A stretch of DNA of 64,000 nucleotides, taken from Streptomyces spongiicola (GTDB lineage: Bacteria; Actinomycetota; Actinomycetes; Streptomycetales; Streptomycetaceae). The notes under the pieces are model-generated. The model had not been told where the DNA came from. It made no database searches and saw only the letters and a list, made by a program, of their open reading frames with translations. The stretch spans positions 496,001 through 560,000 of the forward strand of contig NZ_CP029254.1 of the NCBI RefSeq assembly GCF_003122365.1, in the 5' to 3' direction. Positions 45,161-55,841 of this stretch are shown here, piece after piece. Both the position numbers and the translations under genes were made by a program. Every line of letters begins with the position of its first letter. Position 1 is the first letter of the stretch.

Positions 45161-46825
45161 CTACGCCCCGCCGCCCAGCGGGCTCCGGCCGCGCAGGGTG
45201 CGGTAGGCGGACACCAGCGCGGTCGTGGAGCTGTCGAGGTCGTCGCCGCCGCGGCCTTCGATGAGCACCGGCTCCAGGCGTTTGGCCAGGACCTTGCCGA
45301 GTTCGACGCCCCACTGGTCGAAGGAGTCGATGTTCCAGACGGCGCCCTGGACGAACACCTTGTGCTCGTAGAGCGCGACGAGCTGGCCGAGGACGGAGGG
45401 CGTCAGCTTGTTTGCGAGGATCGTCGTGGTGGGGTGGTTGCCGCGGAACGTCTTGTGCGGCACCAGCTCCTCGGGGACACCCTCCGCCCGCACCTCCTCC
45501 GGGGTCTTTCCGAAGGCCAGGGCCTGGGTCTGGGCGAAGAAGTTGGCCATCAGCAGGTCGTGGTGGCCCGCCGGTCCCGGTGGCAGTTCGTCCACGGGAT
45601 CGGCGAAGCCGATGAAGTCGGCCGGGACGAGCTTGGTGCCCTGGTGGATCAACTGGTAGTAGGCGTGCTGCCCGTTGGTGCCCGGGGTGCCCCAGACGAC
45701 GGGGCCCGTCTGCCAGTCGACGGGCTCGCCCTCGCGGTCGACGGACTTGCCGTTCGACTCCATGTCCAACTGCTGGAGATACGCGGTGAACTTGCTCAGA
45801 TAGTGCGAGTACGGCAGGACCGCGTGCGACTGGGCGTCGAGGAAGTCGCCGTACCAGATGCCGAGGAGGCCCATCAGCATCGGCGCGTTCCTCTCCGGCG
45901 GCGCCGTGCGGAAGTGCTCGTCGACGAGGTGGAAGCCGTCCAGCATCTCGCGGAAGCGCTCGGGGCCGATGGCGATCATCAGGGACAGCCCGATGGCCGA
46001 GTCATAGGAGTAGCGGCCGCCGACCCAGTCCCAGAACTCGAACATGTTGGCGACGTCGATGCCGAAGCCGGCGACCTTGTCCGCGTTGGTGGACAGCGCG
46101 ACGAAGTGCCTGGCGACGGCCTCCTGGCCCGCTCCGAGACCGGTGAGGAGCCACTCGCGGGCCGTGGTGGCGTTGGTGATGGTCTCGACGGTGGTGAACG
46201 TCTTGGAGGCGATGACGAACAGCGTCTCGGCGGGGTCGAGGTCGCGGACCGCCTCGTGCAGATCGGCCCCGTCCACGTTCGAGACGAAGCGGAGGGTCAG
46301 GTCGCGTGAGGTGTAGGCGCGCAGCGCCTCGTAGGCCATCGCGGGGCCGAGGTCGGAGCCGCCGATACCGATGTTGACGACGTTCCTGACGGGCCTGCCG
46401 GTGTGCCCGGTCCAGCGGCCGGAACGGACCTGTTCGGCGAAGGCGCTCATCTTGTCGAGCACGGCGTGCACGGCCGGTACGACGTTCTCGCCGTCGACCT
46501 CGATGACCGCGTCGCGGGGCGCGCGGAGTGCGAGGTGCAGCACCGCCCGGTCCTCCGTGATGTTGATCTTCTCTCCGCGGAACATGGCGTCCCGCAGCCC
46601 GGCGACCCCGGTGGCGGCGGCGAGGTCCCGCAGCAGCGCCAGCGTCTCGTCGTTCACCCGGTGCTTGGAGTAGTCGAGGTGCAGGTCGCCCGCCCTCAGG
46701 GTGTACCGGCTGCCGCGCTCGGGATCCGCGGCGAACAGCTCCCGCAGATGCGTGTCCGCCATCTGCTCGCGGTGCTTGGTCAGAGCGGCCCATTCGGGCC
46801 TCCGGTTGAGCCGGATTGCGTTCAT
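45161..46825 (-). CDS. pgi: Glucose-6-phosphate isomerase
   Basis: 554 residues. The sugar-phosphate binding segments [34 protein letters not shown] and [16 protein letters not shown], and the C-terminal [10 protein letters not shown] and [20 protein letters not shown] are complete. It links glycolysis to the adjacent pentose-phosphate genes. ATG 46825 was chosen over an upstream in-frame ATG because the protein then starts [12 protein letters not shown] as in relatives. Confidence 0.96.
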   Translation of the reverse strand: MNAIRLNRRPEWAALTKHREQMADTHLRELFAADPERGSRYTLRAGDLHLDYSKHRVNDETLALLRDLAAATGVAGLRDAMFRGEKINITEDRAVLHLALRAPRDAVIEVDGENVVPAVHAVLDKMSAFAEQVRSGRWTGHTGRPVRNVVNIGIGGSDLGPAMAYEALRAYTSRDLTLRFVSNVDGADLHEAVRDLDPAETLFVIASKTFTTVETITNATTAREWLLTGLGAGQEAVARHFVALSTNADKVAGFGIDVANMFEFWDWVGGRYSYDSAIGLSLMIAIGPERFREMLDGFHLVDEHFRTAPPERNAPMLMGLLGIWYGDFLDAQSHAVLPYSHYLSKFTAYLQQLDMESNGKSVDREGEPVDWQTGPVVWGTPGTNGQHAYYQLIHQGTKLVPADFIGFADPVDELPPGPAGHHDLLMANFFAQTQALAFGKTPEEVRAEGVPEELVPHKTFRGNHPTTTILANKLTPSVLGQLVALYEHKVFVQGAVWNIDSFDQWGVELGKVLAKRLEPVLIEGRGGDDLDSSTTALVSAYRTLRGRSPLGGGA

Positions 46826-46932
46826 CTTCAGCCCACTTCTTCTCGTACCTGACTGCGTGCCCCGCTGCCCCACCAACCTAGTTGATCGGATGGGCGCCCG
46901 GCGCGTCGCAACGGCGTGCGGGCGGAACGCAT

Positions 46933-46982
46933 CGGGCCCGGCCGGGGGCGGAATCCTGGGATTCCGCCCCCGGCCGGGCCCG
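46933..46982. terminator. 24-bp perfect hairpin between pgi and the rbpA-family gene
   Basis: A perfect 24-base-pair inverted repeat with a TG loop, starting CGGGCCCGGCCGGGGGCGGA, is the strongest stem-loop in the window. It lies 11 bases after the stop of the RbpA-family gene and thus terminates that transcript. Confidence 0.85.
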
Positions 46983-46993
46983 GTGTCAGCTGC

Positions 46994-47329
46994 TCAGATC
47001 TCGCCCCGGAGCTTCGCGAGCGCCTCGGCGAGGATCGCCTCGCCGTCCGCGTCGCTGCGCCGCTCGCGCACATACGCGAGGTGCGTCTTGTACGGTTCGG
47101 TGCGCGGCGGGTCCGGCGGGTTGTCCCGGTCCTGTCCGGCCGGGAACCCGCAGCGCGGGCAGTCCCAGCTGTCCGGAACCTGTGCGTCACTGGCGAAGCT
47201 CGGCTGAGTCTCGTGCCCGTTCGAGCACCAGAAGGAGATGCGCAGACGCGGTGCGGACTCGCCCCGCTCGGCCTCCCCCATCGGCCCCGCGCCGACCCGG
47301 CTTCCCCGGATCGCGTTGCCACTTGCCAC
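46994..47329 (-). CDS. RbpA-family RNA polymerase-binding protein (RbpB-type paralogue)
   Basis: 111 residues. The zinc-ribbon-like core has C35 and H39 (FWCSNGHETQ) and C57/C60 (WDCPRCGFPAG). The C-terminal helix KTHLAYVRERRSDADGEAIL corresponds to the sigma-interacting region of RbpA (THWDMLMERR type). RbpA stabilises holoenzyme with the principal sigma factor in actinobacteria. The sequence differs clearly from classical RbpA and fits the second streptomycete copy. Start ATG 47329. Confidence 0.85.
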   Translation of the reverse strand: MASGNAIRGSRVGAGPMGEAERGESAPRLRISFWCSNGHETQPSFASDAQVPDSWDCPRCGFPAGQDRDNPPDPPRTEPYKTHLAYVRERRSDADGEAILAEALAKLRGEI

Positions 47330-47438
47330 GGTTGTAACTCCCTGCGTGATGGTGCTCGAGGATGCCCCAGTCTACGTAAGGCCCAACGCTCGTCCAGTGA
47401 TTGGAGTTACCCACACCCCCCGGGACGCTCTCGGCGGG

Positions 47439-47675
47439 TCAGCCGCCCAGCTTCATCAGCAGAGCGAGTACGACAATGCACGCGAACCACATCAGGCCGA
47501 CCACGATCGTGATGCGGTCCAGGTTGCGCTCGGCGACCGAGGAGCCGCCGACGGACGACTGCATGCCGCCACCGAACATGTCGGAGAGGCCGCCGCCCTT
47601 CCCCTTGTGCATCAGCACCAGCAGCATCAGCAGCAGGCTGAAGACGATCAGGGCGATCGAGAACCCCATAACCAC
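47439..47675 (-). CDS. secG: Preprotein translocase subunit SecG
   Basis: 78 residues, two membrane helices around FSIALIVFSLLLMLLVLMHK and IVVGLMWFACIVVLALLMKL, joined by the conserved loop GKGGGLSDMFGGG. Part of SecYEG. Both GTG 47675 and ATG 47669 are possible starts. Its place after tpiA is the normal one in actinobacteria. Confidence 0.93.
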   Translation of the reverse strand: MVMGFSIALIVFSLLLMLLVLMHKGKGGGLSDMFGGGMQSSVGGSSVAERNLDRITIVVGLMWFACIVVLALLMKLGG

Positions 47676-47732
47676 GGCTGGACCAACTTCCTCGGACGAA
47701 CGAATTCAGAGTGAACAACTGATCAGGAGAAC

Positions 47733-47761
47733 GGGGGCCGGGCCAGCAGGCCCCGGCCCCC
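47733..47761 (-). terminator. Hairpin between tpiA and secG
   Basis: GGGGGCCGGG and CCCGGCCCCC form a 10-bp stem, extendable by two pairs past a bulged C. It lies about 100 bases after tpiA and may separate the gap-pgk-tpiA transcript from secG. Confidence 0.6.
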
Positions 47762-47858
47762 GCAAGCGTACGACGAGGTTACCCATTTCCACGACCCTCG
47801 CCGCGGACGAACCCCCTCACCGAAGGTGACGAGGGGGCGGCCCAGCGCTACCTTCCGC

Positions 47859-48635
47859 TCACTGGTCCCGGAAGCGCACGATCCTCACGAACTCGTCCAC
47901 GTCGAGGGACGCGCCGCCGACCAGGGCGCCGTCGACGTCGGGCTGCGCCATGATCGCCGCGACGTTGCCCGACTTCACCGAGCCGCCGTACTGGATCCGG
48001 ACCTTGTCGGCCACCTCCCGGCCGTACAGCTCGGCGAGCCGGCCGCGGATGGCCCCGCAGACCTCCTGGGCGTCCTCGGGGGTGGCGACCTCGCCGGTGC
48101 CGATGGCCCAGACCGGCTCGTAGGCGATCACCAGGGTCTCGGCCTGCTCGGCGGTGACGTCCTTCAGGCCGCCGTCGACCTGGTCGAGCGTGTGCTGGAC
48201 CTGCCGGCCGGCCCTGCGGACGTCGAGGCCCTCGCCGACGCAGAGGATCGGGGTCAGACCGTGCCGGAACGCGGCCTTCACCTTGGCGTTGCACAGTTCG
48301 TCGGACTCGGCGTGGTACTGGCGTCGCTCCGAGTGCCCGACGACCGCGTAGGTGCACTTCAGCTTGGCGAGCATGGTGCCGGAGATCTCACCGGTGTACG
48401 CGCCGGAGTCGTGCGCCGAGAGGTCCTGGGCGCCGTAGGCGATCTTCAGCTTGTCGCCGTCCACCAGGGTCTGCACGGAGCGCAGATCGGTGAAGGGGGG
48501 CAGGACGGCGACGTCCACGTCGTCGTAGTCCTTGTCGGTCAGCGCGAAGGCGAGCTTCTGGACGTGGGCGATGGCCTCGAGGTGGTTGAGGTTCATCTTC
48601 CAGTTGCCCGCCATCAGCGGGGTACGGGTGCTCAT
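47859..48635 (-). CDS. tpiA: Triose-phosphate isomerase
   Basis: 258 residues. Active-site lysine GNWKMN, histidine [11 protein letters not shown], glutamate [12 protein letters not shown] and the phosphate loop [11 protein letters not shown] are all present. ATG 48635 lies seven bases after the pgk stop. Confidence 0.97.
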   Translation of the reverse strand: MSTRTPLMAGNWKMNLNHLEAIAHVQKLAFALTDKDYDDVDVAVLPPFTDLRSVQTLVDGDKLKIAYGAQDLSAHDSGAYTGEISGTMLAKLKCTYAVVGHSERRQYHAESDELCNAKVKAAFRHGLTPILCVGEGLDVRRAGRQVQHTLDQVDGGLKDVTAEQAETLVIAYEPVWAIGTGEVATPEDAQEVCGAIRGRLAELYGREVADKVRIQYGGSVKSGNVAAIMAQPDVDGALVGGASLDVDEFVRIVRFRDQ

Positions 48636-48642
48636 ATGGGGT

Positions 48643-49854
48643 TCAGTCCTCCAGTGCGGCGAGGCCGGGAAGGGTCTTGCCCTCGAGGTATTCGAGGCTC
48701 GCCCCGCCACCGGTCGAGATGTGGCCGAATGCGTTTTCGTCGAAGCCCAGGGTGCGGACCGCGGCGGCCGAGTCGCCGCCGCCCACGACGGTGAAGGCCG
48801 TGCTGTCCACGAGTGCCCGGGCGATGGAGCGGGTGCCGCCGGCGAAGTCGGGGTGCTCGAAGACGCCCAGCGGGCCGTTCCAGAACACCGTCGCGGCATC
48901 GGCGATCTTGGACGCGTACAGCTCGCACGTCTTCGGGCCGATGTCCAGCCCCTGCCTGTCGGCGGGGATGGCGCCCGCGTCCACCGTGCCGTGCTCGGCG
49001 GGCGCCTTGGTCCTGAGGTCCGGGAACTCGGCCGCGGCCACCACGTCGACCGGCAGCACCAGCTCGACGCCGTTCGCCTCGGCCCGCTCCAGGTACTCCT
49101 TCACCGCCGGGACCTGGTCCTCCTGGAGCAGCGAGGCGCCGACCTCGTGGCCCTGGGCCCTGAGGAAGGTGTACGCCATGCCGCCGCCGATCAGCAGCCG
49201 GTCGGCCCTGCCGAGCAGCGAGTCGATCACGGCGAGCTTGTCGGAGACCTTGGCACCGCCGAGGACGACCGCGTACGGCCGCTCGACGTCCTCGGTGAGC
49301 TTCCGCAGCACGGCCACCTCGGCGGCGATCAGATAGCCGGCGGCGTGCGGCAGCCGGGCCGGGAGGTCGTACACCGAGGCGTGCTTGCGGTGGACGGCCC
49401 CGAAGCCGTCGCCGACGTACAGGTCGGCGAGGGAGGCGAGCTCGTCGGCGAAGGCGCCGCGCTCGGCGTCGTCCCCGGCCGTCTCCCCGGCGTTGAAGCG
49501 CAGGTTCTCCAGGACGGCGACATCGCCGTCGCCGAGGCCGGCGACGGTGGCGCGGGCGGACTCGCCGACCGTGTCGGTGGCGAACGCCACGCCCGCGCCG
49601 AGCAGTTCACCGAGCCGGGCGGCGGCCGGGGCGAGGGAGAAGGCCGGATCCGGAGCCCCCTTCGGGCGGCCGAGGTGCGAGGCGACGACGACCCGCGCGC
49701 CCGCGCCGGCCAGGGCCTTCACGGTCGGCAGCACCGCGCGGATACGGCCGTCGTCGGTGATCGTGGTGCCGTCGAGGGGCACGTTGAGGTCGGCGCGGAC
49801 GAGGACCCGCCTGCCGGTGACGCCTTCGGCGAGGAGTTCGTCGATCGTCTTCAT
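48643..49854 (-). CDS. pgk: Phosphoglycerate kinase
   Basis: 403 residues. N-terminal [13 protein letters not shown], then [30 protein letters not shown] and the C-terminal [13 protein letters not shown] are intact. It makes ATP from 1,3-bisphosphoglycerate. It lies 111 bases after gap with a hairpin in between. Confidence 0.97.
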   Translation of the reverse strand: MKTIDELLAEGVTGRRVLVRADLNVPLDGTTITDDGRIRAVLPTVKALAGAGARVVVASHLGRPKGAPDPAFSLAPAAARLGELLGAGVAFATDTVGESARATVAGLGDGDVAVLENLRFNAGETAGDDAERGAFADELASLADLYVGDGFGAVHRKHASVYDLPARLPHAAGYLIAAEVAVLRKLTEDVERPYAVVLGGAKVSDKLAVIDSLLGRADRLLIGGGMAYTFLRAQGHEVGASLLQEDQVPAVKEYLERAEANGVELVLPVDVVAAAEFPDLRTKAPAEHGTVDAGAIPADRQGLDIGPKTCELYASKIADAATVFWNGPLGVFEHPDFAGGTRSIARALVDSTAFTVVGGGDSAAAVRTLGFDENAFGHISTGGGASLEYLEGKTLPGLAALED

Positions 49855-49891
49855 GCTTGATGGCTCCTAGAGGGTGGTCGGGGACAAGCGA

Positions 49892-49931
49892 CAGGGCCCG
49901 CGCAGCGCGCCGTTGCGCTGCCCGAGCCCTG
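49892..49931 (-). other. Stem-loop in the gap-pgk intergenic region
   Basis: Outer arms CAGGGC / GCCCTG and an inner 7-bp stem GCAGCGC / GCGCTGC with a six-base loop. It lies on the message between gap and pgk and could be a partial terminator or an RNA-processing site that changes relative gene expression. Confidence 0.45.
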
Positions 49932-49965
49932 CTCCGCTCACATCGGGGTGTCTACCGGCCGGTGA

Positions 49966-50982
<1,017 letters not shown>

Positions 50983-51094
50983 TCAGTGGTACGCCGGTTT
51001 CGACACCGGCGAGCTGATATGGGATGTCCCCGACCGCTTACGACCCTACCTCCCCGGGGCAGCCGGAGCGGCATCGAGCACGCCCCCGGATCGA

Positions 51095-51151
51095 GCCGAA
51101 AACCGGCGGCCCGCGCCTACCGGCAGGTACGGGCCACCGGCGCTTTTCGGC
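51095..51151 (-). terminator. Terminator after the M14 carboxypeptidase gene
   Basis: A long stem-loop with outer arms GCCGAAAA / TTTTCGGC and inner complementary blocks CCGG and GGCCCG / CGGGCC, beginning 13 bases past the stop. Confidence 0.7.
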
Positions 51152-51163
51152 GGCTACCCAGGG

Positions 51164-54124
51164 TCAGCGACGGATCGCGGCGAGCGCCTCGCCGACCAGG
51201 GCGGCCCGGTCGGCGGGCGCGGTGACGTGCTCCAGGCCGAAGCCCAGCAGGACCGTGTCGGCGGTGGCGACGGCCGCGTACGAGGCGAACAGCTCACCTG
51301 TGCGCGCCCAGTCACCTCCGAGCACGGGACTGCCCTCGGGCGCCCCCGGGGTGGTCCAGGGGCCGAGCGAGGTCTCGAAGCCCTCGATCTCCCTCTCCGA
51401 GCCGCCGACGACCAGGGCCGCGTCGTCGGCGAACACCCCGCGTCCGCCGCTGCCCGGGTCGGTGACGTAGGCGAGCGACAGCTCCACTTCCCCGCCCGCG
51501 TAGGCGCTCAGGTCGAAGGAGACCTGCTGCCAGCCGGCGGAGGAGCCGGTGAAGCTGTTCCAGGACCCGCTGGAGCCGGTCGCGGTGCAGCCGCCGGACT
51601 CCCGGGTGAGGTAGTGGCGCAGGAAGGGGTGCCCGTCGAGGAAGTACCCGGCCTCGCAGTCCTCGGGCACCGCCGTGCCGCTGCGGCCGCCCTCGTCCGG
51701 GAGGGTCGTCCAGTCCCCGGCGCCGGCGGTGCGGGCCTCGAGGAGCGCGTGGTCGTAGCCGGGCTCGGTGTTCCAGTTGAGCGCGAGCCTCAGCCGGGGC
51801 CGGTCGGCGGCGGTGGCCCCGGTGAGGTCGACGGTGCGGGTGAGCCGCTTCCAGTCGTTGTCGTCGTGGGTCGCGGAGGCCATCGACGAGCCCGCGTACG
51901 GGGCGTAGGGGTTGGCCACACCGCCGTAGCGGCCCGCCCGGGCACTCGTGAACTGCGGGAACTGCGCGGGGGGAAGGGTGTCGGAGGTGACGGTGTACGC
52001 GCCGGGCGCGTTCAGCGGGTTGCCGTCCGCGTCGGACAGCGGCCCGCCGGCCCCGGCCAGGGCCCCCGCCCCGGAGAACCCGGTGGCCCCTGGCGCGGAG
52101 GCGCGGCCGTAGGCGCCCAGCCAGTACTGGCTGAAGTCGTTGGTCAGCGCCCTGCCGACCTGGGCGCTGCCGCCGGCCAGCTCACCGGCCTCGATCAGCT
52201 TGCCGCCCTCGTTGAGGTAGTCGCGCAGGGCGAGCTGGGTGGGGCCGCCGGGGGCCTGCGCGCCGGTGTGGTGGACGGCGGTGGGGAAGTGGCCGAGGAC
52301 GCCGAGCGGGTGGGGCGCGCCCCGGGTGGCGACGTCCCAGACCACGGCCTTGCGGCCGTTGGCCTTCAGGGCGTCGACGTACACCTGGGCGTGCCGGGCC
52401 GGTGCGCCCTCCTCGGCCACCACCACGGTGTCGGCCTTGGGCCGGGGTGCGACGGTGTAGGTGAAGCGCTCGCTGGAGGTGCGCTTCCCGCTTCCGGTCT
52501 CGCCGGTGAACCAGACCTCGACCCGGTCGCCGACGTCCCCGTCCTTGACCTTGGCGCGGTACTCGTCGAAGCGGATGTTGTCCTCGCCGCCGTAGGTCTC
52601 GCCGCCCTTCCACGGCCTGAGCGCCATGTCGTGGGTACGGCCGCCGTTGACGCGGTACCTGAGTTCCTTGTCCCGCAGGGACTTGCGGGCGACGACGGAG
52701 ACCTCCTGGTGGCCGCCGCGGGCGTAGGAGGTGGTGAACGGGTCGACGGTGAAGTCGGGGGCCGCCAGGCCGACCGGTGACGACGGCCGGTCGGGGTGGG
52801 CTGCGGTCTCGGCGACGGAGAGCGCGAACTCGACGTTCTTGGCGAACTCGGCCTGGATCAGCTTCTCGTCGTCGGGGAAGTTGAAGCCGGAGCGGCAGTC
52901 CTCGGGCCGCCACCGGTCGTCCGGGTCCTCGGCCGAGACGGTCTGGCAGGTCGTCATCTCCGGGGTGAACATCATCGTCCCGTTGACGTTGGCCGCGTGG
53001 CCGTTGGCCTCGCCGTTGGTGATGTAGAGCTCGGAGGAGACCTGGGGGTGGTAGCCGGGGACGGCCGGGTTGTCCGGGGTGCCCGCCAGCGCCTTGTAGA
53101 GCACGTCGTCCGGGGTGGGGGTGGCGACCTGCCAGCCCACGCCGTACAGCAGCAGTTCGGCGGCGGAGTGGTAGTTGATGCCGTACTCGAAGCCGACGCG
53201 CTTCTGGAAACGGTCCAGGGCGACGGTCTCGGGCTCGGAGGAGGGGCCGGGCCCGCGGTAGGTCTCGCCGGCGGGGTTGGGCGACGAACCCTCGTTGTCG
53301 TAGCCCCACTTGTAGGCGAAGTTGCGGTTCAGGTCGACGCCGTCGCCGGTGGTGATCCTGCCGTCGCCGTTGTTGTCGCGCAGGTTCTTGCGCCAGAGGC
53401 GATTGGCGTCGGAGGCGTGGGTGAAGTCGTAGCCGTCCGGATTGGCCGAGAGCAGGAACCACAGTTCGGTGCGGTCCACGATCCGGGTGATGCGGCGGTC
53501 CTTGCCGTAGCCGTCCACGTAGTGGTGCAGGAGCCGCCGGGTCATCTCGGGGGTGATCCACTCGCGGGCGTGCTGGCCGGACATGTAGAGGGTGGCCGGC
53601 TTCGCGCCGTCCCGGTGCTTCCCGGCGCCCCGGGTCAGCTTGAGGGCGAGGATGTCCGCGCCCCGCACGGTCTCACCGATGCTGACCACCTTGGTGATCG
53701 ACGGGTGGGCGGCGGCGACGGCGAGGATCTCCTCGCGCAGGCCGCCCTCTCCGCCGTACGGCCGGAAGACGCCGTCCCCGGCGGCGGCGGCGCGCTTCTC
53801 CGCCGCGCCGGAAACGGTGTGCTCGGTGAGGCTCACGCCCTGGTCGCGGAGCGCGCCCGCCTGGTCGCCGGTGAGGAACACCTCGACGGTGGCGGTGCCC
53901 CTGGCCGGCACCTGCTCGGTCAGTTCATGGCCGTCGGCGCCGGCCTGGAGGAGGAGTGGTACCTGTTCCCTGGTGACCTCGGCCTGCCATACGGAGAGTC
54001 CGGCACCGGAAGCACCGGAAGCACCGGCGGCGTCGCCGTCGGCCGCCCGGGCGAGCGGCGCGGCGGCCAGGCCGGCCATCAGCAGTGAGGTCGCGGCGAG
54101 GATGGATCTCGCTCGTCGTCTCAT
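51164..54124 (-). CDS. Secreted zinc carboxypeptidase, M14 family, large multidomain form
   Basis: 986 residues. Signal peptide of about 28 residues (MRRRARSILAATSLLMAGLA, cleavage near ARA-AD), a propeptide region to about 120, then the M14 domain with zinc ligands H185-xx-E188 (GQHAREW) and H319 (NYHSAAE). The catalytic glutamate candidate is E389 in MFTPEMTT. An acidic, possibly calcium-binding loop (NNGDGRITTGDGVDL) is present. After about residue 460 come additional beta-rich domains resembling the C-terminal, immune-inhibitor-A-like part of secreted peptidases (DYLNEGGKLIEAGELAG; YAGGEVELSLAYVTDPG). ATG 54124 gives a standard signal peptide. It stands alone. Confidence 0.9.
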   Translation of the reverse strand: MRRRARSILAATSLLMAGLAAAPLARAADGDAAGASGASGAGLSVWQAEVTREQVPLLLQAGADGHELTEQVPARGTATVEVFLTGDQAGALRDQGVSLTEHTVSGAAEKRAAAAGDGVFRPYGGEGGLREEILAVAAAHPSITKVVSIGETVRGADILALKLTRGAGKHRDGAKPATLYMSGQHAREWITPEMTRRLLHHYVDGYGKDRRITRIVDRTELWFLLSANPDGYDFTHASDANRLWRKNLRDNNGDGRITTGDGVDLNRNFAYKWGYDNEGSSPNPAGETYRGPGPSSEPETVALDRFQKRVGFEYGINYHSAAELLLYGVGWQVATPTPDDVLYKALAGTPDNPAVPGYHPQVSSELYITNGEANGHAANVNGTMMFTPEMTTCQTVSAEDPDDRWRPEDCRSGFNFPDDEKLIQAEFAKNVEFALSVAETAAHPDRPSSPVGLAAPDFTVDPFTTSYARGGHQEVSVVARKSLRDKELRYRVNGGRTHDMALRPWKGGETYGGEDNIRFDEYRAKVKDGDVGDRVEVWFTGETGSGKRTSSERFTYTVAPRPKADTVVVAEEGAPARHAQVYVDALKANGRKAVVWDVATRGAPHPLGVLGHFPTAVHHTGAQAPGGPTQLALRDYLNEGGKLIEAGELAGGSAQVGRALTNDFSQYWLGAYGRASAPGATGFSGAGALAGAGGPLSDADGNPLNAPGAYTVTSDTLPPAQFPQFTSARAGRYGGVANPYAPYAGSSMASATHDDNDWKRLTRTVDLTGATAADRPRLRLALNWNTEPGYDHALLEARTAGAGDWTTLPDEGGRSGTAVPEDCEAGYFLDGHPFLRHYLTRESGGCTATGSSGSWNSFTGSSAGWQQVSFDLSAYAGGEVELSLAYVTDPGSGGRGVFADDAALVVGGSEREIEGFETSLGPWTTPGAPEGSPVLGGDWARTGELFASYAAVATADTVLLGFGLEHVTAPADRAALVGEALAAIRR

Positions 54125-54369
54125 GGGCCCCCCTTGCTTCGTCTGTCGCGAGAGAAAACAGATGCCAGGCTCACGACACCTCATGGTCATGTCAAGATGT
54201 GCCCGGCGGCCAACCGGCCCGGCGCGGGACGCGGTGGGGCGCTGCGGGAGGCCGGCGTCCCGCTCACCGGGCTCAAGGCCGAGGCGCGTCGGGAAACCTG
54301 ACCGGCGATCGCCGTCGCGCCGGCGCCCTCGGGGGCGGTCGGCTTCGCGGCGGCAGACGTCAGGCGGTA

Positions 54370-54430
54370 GGCGCGTGCGGCAGACGGCAGGCGCGTGCGG
54401 CAGGCGTCAGGCGTCAGGCGCGTGCGGCAG
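54370..54430. repeat. Three dispersed copies of a 14-bp sequence
   Basis: GGCGCGTGCGGCAG at 54370, 54390 and 54417, embedded in related GGCAGGCGTCA-type sequence. Confidence 0.75.
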
Positions 54431-54811
54431 GCGGTAGGTGCGAGGGGGCGTGTCGACCGCGGCCACCGCGGCGATCGCCGAGGCTGCCGGCAGCCCGCCG
54501 AAGACCAGGGAGAGGGGAGCGGTGGCGAGCGACGCCGACAGGCCGCGAAACGGCCGGCCGCAGCGCAGCGGGCGGGTGTCGAGGAACCGGACGCGGACGC
54601 GCCTCCTCGCCTCGCGATCGGACCGGAGCCCGCGGCTGTACCTACCGCCGGTCCCCGCCGCCCGAGCACGAGGGCGTACGGACCGCGATCGACCGGTCGC
54701 CGGGGATCCTCCGGCGGCGGCGCGATGAGGTGCGTCCGCCGTTTCCCGCCGACGGCTGCGGAGCCCTGCCGCCCCCGGAGCACTCGGCCGGGGTCGGCTT
54801 CTCCCGGCCGG

Positions 54812-54828
54812 CTCCCGGACACCGGGAG
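54812..54828 (-). terminator. Possible terminator after whiA
   Basis: CTCCCGG-ACA-CCGGGAG, a 7-bp stem with a three-base loop, 24 bases beyond the whiA stop. Confidence 0.4.
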
Positions 54829-54851
54829 GCCGCTCGCACCCCGGGGCCGGC

Positions 54852-55841
54852 TCAGCCCACGAGGCCGTCGGCCATCTCCTCCGTCAGGTTGGACTCCGTA
54901 CCCGGGATGCCCAGATCCTGGGCGCGCTTGTCCGCCATCGCGAGCAGCCGGCGGATGCGGCCCGCGACCGCGTCCTTCGTCAGCGGCGGGTCGGCGAGAG
55001 CGCCCAGTTCCTCCAGGGACGCCTGCTTGTGCTCCATGCGCAGCCGGCCCGCCGCGGCGAGGTGCTCGGGCACTTCCTCGCCGAGGATCTCCAGCGCACG
55101 CTGCACCCGCGCGCCCGCCGCGACCGCGGCCCGGGCCGAGCGGCGCAGATTGGCGTCGTCGAAGTTGGCCAGCCGGTTGGCGGTGGCGCGGACCTCGCGG
55201 CGCATCCGCCGCTCCTCCCAGGCCAGGACCGACTCGTGCGCCCCGAGCCGGGTCAGCAGCGCCCCGATCGCGTCGCCGTCGCGCACCACGACCCGGTCCA
55301 CCCCCCGCACCTCGCGGGCCTTCGCGCCGATGGAGAGCCGGCGCGCCGCGCCGACCAGGGCCAGCGCGGCCTCCGGGCCCGGGCAGGTGACCTCCAGGGA
55401 GGAGGAGCGGCCGGGCTCGGTCAGCGAGCCGTGCGCGAGGAACGCGCCGCGCCAGGCGGCCTCCGCATCGCATGTGGCGCCCGAGACGACCTGGGGCGGC
55501 AGCCCCCGGATGGGGCGGCCCCGGCCGTCGACCAACCCGGTCTGCCGGGCCAGCTGGTCACCGCCGGCCACGACGCGTACGACGTAGCGCGAACCGCGCC
55601 GCAGCCCGCCGGGAGCCATCACCACCAGGTCCGAGGAGTGCCCGAAGATCTCCAGGATGTCCTTGCGGAGTCTGCGCGCCGCGATGCCCGTGTCCAGCTC
55701 CGCCTCGATCACGATGCGCCCGCTGACCAGGTGCAGCCCGCCGGCGAACCGCAGGATCGACGAGACCTCCGCCTTTCTGCAGCAGGTCCGGGTGACGGGA
55801 AGCCGGGAGATCTCGTCCTTCACCGCTGCCGTCATCGCCAT
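54852..55841 (-). CDS. whiA: Sporulation transcription factor WhiA
   Basis: 329 residues, nearly identical in layout to streptomycete WhiA. An N-terminal LAGLIDADG homing-endonuclease-like fold ([20 protein letters not shown] to about residue 220) is followed by a C-terminal helix-turn-helix ([35 protein letters not shown]). WhiA works with WhiB to start sporulation septation. ATG 55841 overlaps the yvcK stop by ten bases; ATG 55835 is also possible. Confidence 0.97.
   Translation of the reverse strand: MAMTAAVKDEISRLPVTRTCCRKAEVSSILRFAGGLHLVSGRIVIEAELDTGIAARRLRKDILEIFGHSSDLVVMAPGGLRRGSRYVVRVVAGGDQLARQTGLVDGRGRPIRGLPPQVVSGATCDAEAAWRGAFLAHGSLTEPGRSSSLEVTCPGPEAALALVGAARRLSIGAKAREVRGVDRVVVRDGDAIGALLTRLGAHESVLAWEERRMRREVRATANRLANFDDANLRRSARAAVAAGARVQRALEILGEEVPEHLAAAGRLRMEHKQASLEELGALADPPLTKDAVAGRIRRLLAMADKRAQDLGIPGTESNLTEEMADGLVG

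Larger units (their letters stand above)
54125..54851. other. Intergenic region with repeats between whiA and the carboxypeptidase gene
   Basis: 727 bases. The carboxypeptidase promoter should lie just right of 54125. Bases 54360-54440 are rich in GGCGCGTGCGGCAG repeats. A minus-strand open stretch (about 54414-54640) translates partly to hydrophobic residues but has no start codon, no ribosome-binding site and no family match. A plus-strand tail ending at 54301 reads REAGVPLTGLKAEARRET, also without a family match. Nothing here is called as a gene. Confidence 0.5.

Noticed and set aside
42970..46309. Plus-strand open frame of more than 1100 codons opposite pgi and the PH-domain genes
   Set aside because: It is antisense to three well-supported genes and has no domain similarity; long antisense frames are expected at this GC content.
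54414..54640. Minus-strand open stretch with a hydrophobic segment downstream of whiA
   Set aside because: No start codon or ribosome-binding site, Arg-rich before the hydrophobic part, overlaps the repeat region, and no recognisable family.
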